Shown here piece after piece: positions 54,057 through 64,000 of a stretch of 64,000 bases of DNA; position 1 is the stretch's first letter; every line of letters starts with the position of its first letter. Under the pieces are notes generated by a model. The model saw nothing but the letters and a program-made list of their open reading frames with translations, was not told where the DNA came from and did not search any database. Both the position numbers and the translations under genes were made by a program. This DNA comes from Polytrichum commune (Eukaryota; Streptophyta; Polytrichopsida; Polytrichales; Polytrichaceae), in the NCBI GenBank assembly GCA_950295325.1, contig OX485806.1:51205169-51269168 (forward strand). Direction: 5' to 3'.

Positions 54057-57000
54057 TTAGTTCATATTCCTCCTAGGTAGTCTTCTCCTCCTGCCTGCCC
54101 TTCCCCTACCTCGGCCCCTTCGTGCAGGGCCTCTCGCCTTGGGTCCATTCTCATGTCCCTCCCCCCTCACCAGTGCATTCAACCTGGCCAATTCTGCAGC
54201 GGGGACTGTTTCCCCAGCTTGCATAAGATTTGTGCGGAATTCGACAGCATTCATGTCTACCGGTAGTTGTAACCCTATCAAATCTCCTGATATGCCTAAA
54301 ATTTGTTCGTCGTTGTTGTCCACGACTCTCCTTGACCGGGGTTCCTTCTGGAGCACCACGCGCCACCCTCGATGTTGCCAGTCTTGGATGAAAAAGACCT
54401 GCTAAGCAAGTAAGCATTGCCAAATGATGACAAGACATTGGTTCAGAAGTTACAAATACAGTCTTCAACAATACATCATGTGGAGGACGTTTCAACAAGC
54501 GGTGCCACATTCCAGCAAGCAAACACATGTTAGATGTGCATGAATTACCTGGCGGACTGTTGCCGGTAGCACATACGGTTCCCTTTCTCTTGCAACCCGG
54601 TCGTTGAAACGTACCACGGTGAATCCATACTGGTCTACCTTTGTTGAAGATCGTGGCCCAGGTACATTGCGGATCCAAGATCCTCGAAAAACAATTCTCC
54701 TTTGTGCCGAGTATCGTACAACAATGATCTCCTTCAAGACGCCTACCACGCTCACGCCAGCACTTCGTCCCTCTTCTGCTCCAAATATACTGGCGATGCC
54801 ATTATCCTGCGTCACGAATGCGGAGTCGTCTCCCTCGTTCACCACCCTGTAGTGATTCCCATATGCCCACATTTGTTGGTAAGTCTCGGCTTCCCTAGAG
54901 GGGAGAGCCGAGAGGCGGAGTAACTCAATGTCAACATTGCCCGAAACCTGGGCATGTACCAGTTGGTTTGTGTATTGAGGCAACCACTCCACAAAGTCGG
55001 GCAGGTCGTGCAAGATGTCATCTGGATATCGATATTGCTCTCTTCGTGTAAGCCCTCTGGATGCGGCATCCCTTCTGAATGCTTCCCTATCTGCCTCCAG
55101 CTGCTCAGCAAGGGCCTGGTACTGCCTACAACATGCGAAGTCAGATTTTAATTCAAGTCTGGCGGAACATGAGCACATTAAACATGAGCACAACTATTAG
55201 AGTGACCGTGCTTGATAGAGATTATGACTGCCAAGATATACAAATAGTTTACCTCCAAGGCTCACTGGTAGCTTCAGAATTTCGTATAATCCAAGAATGG
55301 ATTCCTCGTCTTTCCTCACTCGTTAGTTCTCGCTTCGAGGCTTTTCCCTCCAGAAATTCTCCACAATCTCCTAGCTCCTCCTCATCGTCCCATATCCTTC
55401 GTCGTGTGAAAGGATACAACTTCAAGTACTCGATGCAGAAACCTAAAGCCTCGTCATACATATAAGCGTTTGCAATTGCACCTTCGGGATTTGCCCTATT
55501 CCGGACATATTTTTTCAGGACATTCAAGTGTCTCTCCACCGGATAGCACCAAGCGTTAGCAATCGGACCACACATCTTCACTTGTCTAACAAGGTGGATT
55601 GGCAAGTGGACCATAATGTCAAAAAATGATGGTGGGAACCATATCTCCATCAAACACATGGTTTCCGCTGCATAATGTTGTGTAAGCTCTAACTCGGCTA
55701 CATTTATGACTTTCTTGCAGATCATAGTGAACAACCTTGCCAGTCGAATTATGGCTTGTCTAGGCCCACATGCCATAAGATGCCTCAAACAAACAGGTAG
55801 CAGAAACTGAAAAAAGATGTGGAAGTCATGAGACTTCATGTTACCAATTCTGTTGTGCAGTATGTTCTTCTTTATTGGCCCGCAATAACCCGTGGGTACT
55901 GTGATGCCACTCAATTGCTCCAAAAAGATTTTCTGCTCTTCCTTGGTCAATACATATGGGGCGGCCGGCTTGAAGTAATTACCCCCCGCTACCGGGCCTC
56001 GTCGAACCCACAAATGTTCTCGTACTCTCTCTTCCTCCATATCTCGACGCGATGCAGCAGTATCTTTCGCTCCAAATAGCAACTTCAACAAACTGTCGCA
56101 TATGTTGCGCTCTATGTGCATTACATCCAGCAGGTGCCGAATTGGGAGCTTCTGCGGCTTGGTCATGTGGCATGTTAAACATATTACAACATTGGAACAT
56201 CATTGAATAAGCTCTATGGAAATTGAATACTATGACAGAACATGGATGAGGATTGAATCGCGCGACATTAACGTGCACACTATAGTATCCCCATTTCAAC
56301 AATACCTCATTCCTGCCTATTAAACAACATGCATTTGCCATACTGGTTGGGATAAATGCTCACAGATTCTACAACATGTACAATTTTTGTGTGGGAATAC
56401 ATCAAAAGAGATTGTGTTTAGAAAATAATTGACATTGGGTGCTAAACTAATGCTGAAACAGAAAGCAAAGGGATATAGCTAAAGCTGTGACAGTGACATG
56501 GCAGTCACCTGCGACTCACGTTCGCAGTTCAGGGTTTTTCCTTCCAGTCCAGGATCGATTTATGGGGAAGGGATACACCCTGATATTATAATGATATTTC
56601 AGGACAACATTAAGAGTTCTAAACCTCTTAACAGACAAGAAGGCAGTGATGTACAATATTCAAACAAGATACCACAAAATTTTTAATTTAATGCAAATCA
56701 TACCTGGCATGTGAGGAACTAATTTAGTTTGACTTGGGCAATTTGGATGGAACCCGGAAAATTGGCATCAAGTAAGGATCTCGAGTCCTATGAGTTAATA
56801 TGGTATCAAAAACAACATTACAATTTATAGGTTGACTAAGTATATCATTGACATAATTGACAACATGCAATTGCACAATAGCCATCAAAATTCACAGGCT
56901 TTGGCATGGAAGACTAACCCGCCAGTATGGTAGCTGGTATAGTGCGGACACCCTCTTCACACCGTGCTCCTTGGCAGGAAACTCATCATCCTTCTCCGTG

Positions 57001-59407
57001 CCGCCGCCGTCAATGTAGGCCTCCGATTGGCGGCCTCGTCGAATTGTCTGGTTCCCTATCAATGGCTCCTCTGACGTTTCATGACACGCAAGCCCGTCGA
57101 ATGCAGCATCCGCACCACGAAAGTAGTGGTCTTCAGGGAGATACCTCCTATGGCATTTGCAGTACACGTTTTTCTTAAGTATTTTTGACCTGCGGGATAT
57201 TGTATGTGGTCGACATACAGGGCATGCTTTAAACCCTTTTGTGGTCAGTCCAGAGATGAGCCCATATGCTGGAAAATCGTGAAGAGTCCACATCAAAATA
57301 GCCCTCAGATTGAAGTGTGACATTCCCATATACGCTCTAGCGTCCCTGGTTAGAACCCCGGTCCGACTCCAGAGCTGCTGCAACTCATCTACCAATGGTT
57401 GTATGAACACATCAACATTCAACCCAGTTAGACTTACTTTTTTTGGAATTAGAAGACACAACATGACAAAATATTTTTTGGTTACCAACCACGGAGGCAG
57501 ATTGTAGTTGAAGGCAATAACCGGAGTCAAGCTCAGAGTACTGCGCTTCTCGGAGTATGGGTTCATGCCGTCCAAGGCAATTCCCAGATGTATATCCCGT
57601 GGATCTCGACCAAATGCATGATTCCCCGCTTCGGGTTCCAATTCTATGTGGACAAAACTCCACTGCGGAGAGTCAGCTGTGTGCCTCATATTTCCATCTA
57701 CTGACTTGTTAAAATGATGCCATAAGTTTAGCTTTGACAACTTCCTCGAACTAAACATCCTTTGCAGCTGAGGAATTAACGGGAAATGGCGCAATATCAA
57801 TGTGGGTACCCTTGAACGACCGCACATTCTATACCTATCAGCCTCGCAAACTGGACATGTTTCTTTGTCCTCTAAATTGCCCCTAAACAAACAACAACCA
57901 TTCCGACATGCATGTATCATGTTGTACGCCAAACCAAGTCTTCGCAGAATTTTGCTCGCCTCGTACTCTGTTGAGGGCAAGCAATTCCCCACAGGCAAAA
58001 TGCTCCCGCTTAAAAGCATGAGTAGTTCGTTCATGAACGTGTTGGAGACACCATGTGTCTTGCAACAATTCACAATCAATAGAGTTGCGCTTAACATTGA
58101 CAAGGTACTTCCCTCATACAATGGTAGCGTCGCAGCAATATCCATCTCGGGATTTGATCCCATGCGCTCGGTTGGAACTTGGCCCATCAAGTCTTCCACG
58201 TCCTCCCCATCACTGCCATTGTCATCGGATGCCTCCCAGTCATCCTCGCTTGAAGATACACTTGTCTCCTCCTCCGGGTGAACATTGTCTGGCCTGCCAT
58301 CGAAGTCCTCCTCTCCGCTACATCGTCCACTGCCATTGCCTTCTCCGTGTCTAAATGGTACCTGGCTGTGAGAGTCACCTGACTCAGAGGGATTCGACCC
58401 CGGGCTTGAAGGTTCAATTTCTCCACCACCTCTATCCCTTTGGTTTGTGTTCTCAACGCCAAAATGATCCCCGTCTCCAGACAGCTCATGGTGAATGGGT
58501 GAGTGATCCCCAACTGTAGTCGGGGAGCTTCCAGCCGTGGTCGCCCGCAAGTGAATATTGTCCGCACGCGCAAATGCGTTCCTAACCATCATTCCAATTC
58601 CAACCCCATCGTCTAGTGCTATCTCAGCTATGGGCTCATTAAGGCCAAGAAATGCTCTTGCATGACCCCCAATGTGTTGGTCCCACTCTTCATCTGAAGA
58701 GTCAAAGTCATCACCCTGAATGCAATGACGAACACATTAGTGGGAGCTTGTGCACAATAAGACTTTCTGCACAACCAAAATGTAGTGGAACTTCACAAAT
58801 TCAGCTTCTCATGGCAGGTGCATTGAGACTTTGGACACAACCAAGATGGATTGGAACTTCACAAAACCCAGCTTCTCATGGCAGGTGCATTGAGACTTTG
58901 AACACAACCAAGAAATAGATTGACATTCACAAACCCAACTTCTCATGACGTGTGCATTAATACTTTGACCACAAGCAAAATATAGATTGAGATTCACAGA
59001 GCCAGCTTCTCATGACACCTGCATTAATACTTTGAGCACAACCAAGATATAGATTGAGATTCACAAAGCCAGCTTCTCATGACATCTGCATTAATACGGA
59101 TAACACAACCAAAATAATATGGAAACTCACAAAACCAGTTCCTCATGGCAGGTGCAGTAAAAAATATTACCTGGGTCCAACCTCTCAAGGCACCATGCCT
59201 ACCTCGATGCCTTAGGTGACGTGCGACTGTGCTAGTCTTGTAGGGTCGCCTCCGACCCCCACAAAGATTGCACGGGCATCTGTACTCCGACAATTCATTC
59301 CTGTTTGCACGTACTTCATCTCGGAGCTGCAACTTCAAGTCCCTTGCCTTGATGCGGTCTGGATGATGTAGTGGTAGTCGCGTTCTCAATTCACCCTCCA
59401 TATTCAT
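54057..59407 (-). CDS. CACTA transposase, TNP2 type (five exons, intact frame)
   Basis: Exons by eye: 59407-59171, 58715-56919, 56151-55253, 55125-54549 and 54398-54057, all with GT..AG borders. They total 3,852 nt, i.e. 1,283 codons plus TAG/TAA-type stop, and every phase agrees. Exon 1 is the transposase-associated domain (SEYRCPCNLCGGRRRPYKT, HLRHRGRHGALRGWTQ). Exon 2 starts GDDFDSSDEEWD and holds the TNP2 core: HLGIALDGMNPY, PAYGLISGLTTKGFKACPVC, CKCHRRYLPEDH. Exon 3 has IRHLLDVMHIERNICDSLLK and the DUF4218-like block (MKSHDFHIFFQFLLPVCLRH, CGPIANAWCYPVERHLNVLK). Exons 4-5 carry the DUF4216-like region (VVRYSAQ, VFFIQDWQHRGWRVVL) and an Arg/Gly-rich basic C-terminus. The protein should bind the terminal repeats and cut and paste the element in the nucleus. 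The start is the first ATG (MNMEGEL); an ATG two codons later is also possible. Confidence 0.85.
58770..59165. repeat. 67-bp tandem repeats in intron 1 of the CACTA transposase
   Basis: Six units of about 67 bp with CAGCTTCTCATGGCAGGTGC, ATTGAGACTTTGGACACAAC and CAAGATAGATTGGAACTTCAC blocks (GCTTCTCATG near 58,803, 58,870, 58,937, 59,005 and 59,069). They lie wholly between exon 1 and exon 2. Confidence 0.85.
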
Positions 59408-60607
59408 ATACCCTCAGTACACTCTGACGAACCCAGACCGGGTTTGTGATCAATCATGCACCTCGTAACGACTCCTTTGGTAATGGATCTGCACATATCA
59501 AACGACAGTCACCATAATGACATTTAACAATACATGCACAAAGCCCATATGCAACATGAACACATACGAGTTTGCTTAATGAAGCATCGGTTCGGATGCA
59601 TATGTTAACAATATGTAATCAAGATATGAATGCAGAATGACCAAAGGCCATGAATGCACAGGTGTACAGTATCCGACCAAGACTAGTATCTCATACTTTA
59701 GTACCTACCTTATTGTACTGCGTGTGGTCGACAAGCCAGATCCTTCAGGGACAGGCATTCAACACCGTTAGTAAATAACCGTCTCCTTATGACTGTCTCA
59801 AGCAAGCTTGTAATCCAAAAACAAGTGGCAGACATGAAGGAATTCTACATCAAACAAAGAGCAAGTTTCATTGATAAATCTGTGCATAAAGCGCCTGTTA
59901 GGTTCACCTGAATACTTGCATCAACACAATTGTCAACATTAACCTGCACATTCCAGAGCAAGTTTCCAACCGATTCTATAACATCGTGCGTTGAACCATA
60001 CTTGTGTCAAGGGAGATGTATCGACATGTGCATGTACCGATCGCGGGTTACCCCTCCCAACTCCTCCCCAACAAATCTATCTATGAAAAAGGATTTCCCA
60101 TCCTAAAACCCACGACCTGGGAACACGGTGGCCATGGGCTTGTTTGAGCACCCTACACAAACCCTCACTACATAAAATACGTGCATGGAAACAGGCCTAC
60201 CATATTTGTGCACACTCGTAAGAGTGCAGAAGCGTTCATGCCTGAAGGTAATGGAGACTTTACAGTTAAAGAAGGCAACCAAAACTATCGCCAAATTAAG
60301 TTGACCTCTCCACGATCTCACGTACTGCAAAATCTTACAGCTAACAGGCCGCGCCTCACTATGAAGACTTGTGTGAAGCATACTCTAAACACCCCGGTCA
60401 TGGACAATCCAACAGACAACAAAAGGGAGGGCATCCCTTCTCACAACACACCGGCATGCTGCCACATGACCTCCACTATCGCACAACTGCATAAAATTCA
60501 GGTGTTGCCGAGCTCATTCATGGCATTGTGCACAGCGCAGTAGCTTTGCTTAGTGGCGAGGGGTATCGAGAACCACGAACAGATGCCATAGGAGGCAGGG
60601 ATGGCGA
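59408..60607. promoter_or_regulatory. Upstream region of the CACTA transposase, no gene recognised
   Basis: 1.2 kb 5' of the transposase start codon; any promoter should lie here, but no TATA box could be singled out. Open frames at 60,181-60,543 (plus) and 60,381-60,103 (minus) lack motifs. Confidence 0.3.
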
Positions 60608-60624
60608 GTGCAGAGTGCTCGCGA

Positions 60625-60830
60625 AAGCAAAGGGATGCACAAAGCAAATGGGATACACAAAGCAAAGGGATGGCGAAGCGAAAGAAAATGGGATACACAA
60701 AGCTGCGGGATGGCGAAGCGAAAGAAAATGCTATACACAAAGCTGCGGGATGGTGAAGCGAAAGCAAATGGGATACACAAAGCTACGGGATGGCGAAGCG
60801 AAAGCAAAGGGATGGAGGAGGTGATGAAAG
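60625..60830. repeat. 40-bp minisatellite
   Basis: Units of 40 bp (GGATACACAAAGCTGCGGGA + TGGCGAAGCGAAAGAAAATG) with starts at 60,691, 60,731 and 60,771 and degenerate units on both sides. The open frames across both strands here are translations of the repeat. Confidence 0.85.
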
Positions 60831-61069
60831 GGATGGAAATGACAGGAATGACAACGGGAACTAGATGATGATGTGTACCGTAGGATGAGCCCGCCGTCAA
60901 AAAAAAAATCCCACCTGCCCGGGCTAATCTCCGTCGTCGATGGGGAGCCCAACGCTGCCCGGCACAGCTCCCACCGTCGATCTCAGCTTCTGTACCGGGC
61001 TAGCCCATATGCCGTAGGTAGGGACACTCATGGGAGGGAATGCGGAGGTGGTGGGAATCACCTGGATGT

Positions 61070-61159
61070 GCCCACATCATTGCCGGGGGCTGCCCATAAC
61101 TCGGCCATTACCATCGCCATGCTCCCAGATCTAACCCAGCCCCCGGCAATGATGTGGGC
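61070..61159. repeat. 23-bp perfect inverted repeat
   Basis: Arms 61070-61092 and 61137-61159 are exact reverse complements, separated by 44 bp (outer text GCCCACATCATTGCCGGGG). Transcribed, they would form a stable hairpin. The arms lie in a GC-richer patch with no known gene. Confidence 0.9.
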
Positions 61160-63080
61160 CAGATCCCCTTGTCATGCGTACCCCATCTGGAGGTTCTTTT
61201 GCTTTTGTGAGGCCACAGGGGCACTTCTCCCCATGAACTTGGTGAACGAACTTTGGAGTGCACTAGACTTGCTAGGTGGGCAGTTGGCTTACCATGCCGG
61301 CAACCCACGGAGGGAGTATTCGACTGCTTCTATGATTGTTTGTATACTCGTGAATTCTCATGACACCTGCATTAAACTTGTGTTTATTTCTCTTTCGCAA
61401 CACCGCCTTTTGCTTTTGTTGGCCTCCACGTCGCAATTGTCTTCGGCAACTTCAGTGTCACTTGCCTCTGGACCACCCTGGGTGGTAGGGAATGACAACG
61501 TCTGGATATGGTGGGTATGGCGGAGCAACTCGTTAGGCACGACAGTCTTTTAGAACCAGTGTCTTGCATTCTAAGTATTGCTGAGGTATCCCTCTCATCC
61601 ATTGCATCCAACCACAAGTCATCCAGTTCTACAGTGTGCACGGGATGGCTGTGGCCATCTAACTCTTGTATTGCCTCAAACACAAGCATGTGTTTGGCAG
61701 TTTAGCTCTTCTTTTTGCAACCATCCACTGTGCTGACATTTGCATGTGGCAGTAACTTGCCGCAACGTTGCGCGGAACATTGAGGTGTTGGTGTCCGTGG
61801 CGCTACATGAACTTCGGATAACTTGTGTATTGTGAAAACTGTTTGTGTCTTCTTGACAAGATGTAAACCATATCCCCTTGTCTGGAGCACAGCGGCCCCA
61901 GTTCTCTTCACCTTTTTACAGTAGCCGGTGCAGCTTCTTGTGGGTCTGGCAATTTCGCCAGGAACTTGCGACATGCCAGGAAGTTGCGACAGTTCATTGT
62001 TTTATAGCAACCAATCTCTCCTCGCATTCCGGTGGAAATGTGGAAGTCCGACGGACAGGCTTTGTCGCATTCGCTCTGTTCACTTCAATGTGATTAGACT
62101 GCAATTCATTGCAGTCATTTCCTCCAACGCAAATCTCAATTTTATTAAATACTGCAAATCGCAGGGGAAACCCAGCGTTGTGATGGAGGGATGTTTGTTG
62201 GTTTTATGGTCGTGTACTAGAACTTGTAGCCTCAGGTCCCGATCCAATCACATGTTTGTATCTGTGTGTTTCCCAAGAGATGTGGGCTGTGGATGTGCAG
62301 GATGCTCGAAGGAGGAGCCCCAACATAATAGATTTTAAGGCGCTGTCATTTTTGTTTTGGCTGAACAATCATGTTGTGAATATTGTATTGGGTCCCTCGC
62401 ATGTTTTTGAAGATGCAGGTCTTCGTTTTGCTTTCGTGCGGCTTGGTCATTCCCATGCTCCCGATCTCTCCCTACTCTGTTTGACCTCCGGATGCATCCC
62501 GACACGTCCCGATCCGGTGTGTAGGATTTGGCGGATGCGGTTCCCCATGGGCGTGCAGTGATCTCGGGGCTTCTTACATGTGCAGGGCCGATTTCCGTTG
62601 ACATGACTACTTCTACATAATGGCCCATCTGCACCTTCGTGCAGGGCCTCTATAAACTGTGATGAAGATCAACAATGCTCTGGCGGAAGGTGACATCTAA
62701 TCTCCCACCCTCATTTTGAGATGGTCGCATAAATTGTGCTCAGCTTCGGACTTGTTGTGCTCCCCAGGCGGTCTAAGTAGTGTCATTTGCATTGTCATGG
62801 CACGTCCTTGTCATTTGTAATGCCATTGTCCTCGCGGTAAGTGTAGATAGTACGACTTTCCAGTGCACTCCTAGCCAACAATGTCAGGTATATTCTGCGG
62901 ATGACCATTTGCAAAGTGCACACATAGAATCTCAATTGATTCACATGTGGATGGGATCGCACATGGGATGTGACAACTGATGCAGTTCAAAACATGTAAT
63001 GTGCAGGTTTTTGCTGAAAAAGGTGCCCGAATAATACGGTAGTCCACGCAGGTATCCCTACACTCCATTCTCAACAAGAA
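61160..63080. other. No gene recognised
   Basis: Moderate GC content and several open frames of about 100 codons on both strands (plus 62,256-62,561; minus 61,689-61,384 with ELDGHSHPVHTVELDDLWLD; minus 61,974-61,702), but no motif or clear splice chain. It may be part of the CACTA element or flanking sequence. Confidence 0.35.
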
Positions 63081-63111
63081 TGACATTTTCTGGTATATCT
63101 GCTAATGAAAC

Positions 63112-63866
63112 ATGAAACCAGAAGCAACTGAGTTGCAAATGTACAGGATCTCGTTCTGTGGTGTTCATATGTGTCCTGCATACTCTTGGTCATTAGATAC
63201 GCAGTTTGGTCGGTTCTCGTATGCAACTTTGGCATTTGCGTCCTACACAAAAGACGATTTTTTGGGAAACAGAAGTGCTAGACGTGGGAAATTTTATTTG
63301 CAAGACATGGCTGAGAAAATGATAAATGACAAAGAAAAGATCAAAAGTAGGATGTCCACCAATGAATTTGTTGCTGTGAGGACAGTCCTTGATATCTTCA
63401 GCTGTTTGGTATGCATTGCTGAAATGCAAGGTTCATTGTTGATATAGTACTGCATATCATAGTTGTATGCGCCACACCTGCTGTGTTTCACCCTGCATTT
63501 AGCAGTTGACATTGACAACGACAGATTACACAGATATACCATGGAATCACAGTATGAGAATGTGAATGTGGCCGACTACGATGTTGTGAGAAACACACAA
63601 TTTGTGGACGACATTCCGCCTGGGGTATGTGTCTGACACATTTTCGTCGTTGCGTTCGACAGCCTGCATGCGTGGCATACTGGCAATATGAGTTGCAAGA
63701 CATGCTATCTACAAATCTGGAGAGGTTAGAAACGATACGCCAATTCTGTCTATTCACCTTGGATTTATTGCCTCCTGTGTATGTACAGGTTTTTAGAGTC
63801 GGAGCAGCGCAACCACAACGGTTCGATCAAACACAAGTTCGCCACGTCCCTTTCTCATTGTTATAA
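63112..63866 (+). CDS. Possible spliced gene of unknown function
   Basis: Three coding-like blocks with plausible borders: ~63,112-63,409 (SARRGKFYLQDMAEKMINDK, MSTNEFVAVRTVLDIFSCL, then GTATGC donor); ~63,505-63,622 after TTTAGCAG (VDIDNDRLHRYTMESQYENV, TQFVDDIPPG, then GTATGT donor); and ~63,662-63,866 after TTCGACAG (PACVAYWQYELQDMLSTNLE, RLETIRQFCLFTLDLLPPVY). The second donor is a strong plant consensus. No family recognised and no start codon fixed. It is on the opposite strand to the CACTA transposase. Confidence 0.3.
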
Positions 63867-64000
63867 TAATCCATCGTTATACATTCTGTCATTCACATCT
63901 TTGTTTGAACGCTATTCACATTAATGTATCGTAATGGTTTTTGCATTTTGTTGAAATCCTTGGATGCCATGAACGACATATGACCACTTGGAATGTTTAA

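Larger units (their letters stand above)
50007..64000 (-). mobile_element. CACTA (En/Spm) DNA transposon, left end to window edge
   Basis: The left terminus is CACTAGTAGAAAA at 50,007. It is followed by subterminal AACCGCAGTCG and ATTGCGGTTC inverted motifs, as CACTA elements have. The TNP2-type transposase at 54,057-59,407 lies inside. I searched by eye for the matching TTTTCTACTAGTG up to 64,000 and did not find it, so the right boundary is unknown and the element may end before or after the window edge. The 3-bp target duplication cannot be checked without it. Confidence 0.65.

Noticed and set aside
60504-60900. Plus- and minus-strand open frames of about 100 codons, the minus ones hydrophobic and membrane-like
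   Set aside because: They are translations of the 40-bp minisatellite.
61257-61270. CACTAG motif as a possible right end of the CACTA element
   Set aside because: It is in the wrong orientation (GTGCACTAGACTTGC) and lacks the AGAAAA extension; the right terminus needs TTTTCTACTAGTG-like sequence.

Overview
This window looks like nuclear DNA from a plant with a large, repeat-rich genome. The evidence is spliced genes with GT..AG introns, Ty1/copia and Ty3/gypsy retrotransposons, CACTA, Mutator-like and hAT-like DNA transposons, and long AT-rich tracts with no recognisable gene. Several coding families resemble ones I associate with seed-free land plants (moss, lycophyte, fern), but I cannot name the species. 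I see no rRNA, tRNA, CRISPR array or bacterial-style operon. Almost everything here is mobile, tandemly repeated or decayed.

Layout. At 1-7,881 two tandem arrays, built round a perfect 24-bp palindrome, flank a decayed multi-exon gene (about 1,174-5,941). That gene encodes a ParB-like domain followed by what reads as a beta-class amino-methyltransferase domain, and a 498-bp hAT-type MITE sits in one of its methyltransferase exons. At 7,882-13,820 a deleted Ty3/gypsy element (5-bp target duplication GTATG) interrupts the second array and itself carries a solo-LTR-like insertion (8,291-9,227, duplication CATTA). The array resumes at 13,821-14,399. An 80-bp array then leads into an unidentified ORF (15,584-16,147) and further copies of the solo-LTR-like repeat.

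At 18,242-23,9xx a Ty1/copia element (18,674-23,544, duplication CTTTC) is nested inside an old gypsy pol remnant. It has lost its reverse-transcriptase core, and its primer site matches the anticodon arm of initiator tRNA-Met. At 27,736-41,801 two LTR-like direct repeats of about 2.8 kb occur. The first is split by a 7.4-kb Mutator-like element (29,971-37,367) with a 9-bp target duplication. That element carries a broken transposase on the minus strand and, on the plus strand, a diverged second copy of the middle part of the ParB/methyltransferase gene with at least one intron in the same place. A second, different Mutator/SWIM-type transposase relic lies at about 42,880-44,090.

From 50,007 to beyond the window end lies a CACTA element. 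Its left terminus interrupts an unidentified ORF, and its TNP2-type transposase (59,407-54,057, five exons) reads through with no stop or frameshift as about 1,283 residues. The right terminus was not found.

The most unusual content is the ParB plus methyltransferase gene, its second copy inside a Mutator-like element, and its association with palindrome arrays. The most intact gene is the CACTA transposase. Exon joins and domain calls were made by eye; no database search was run.
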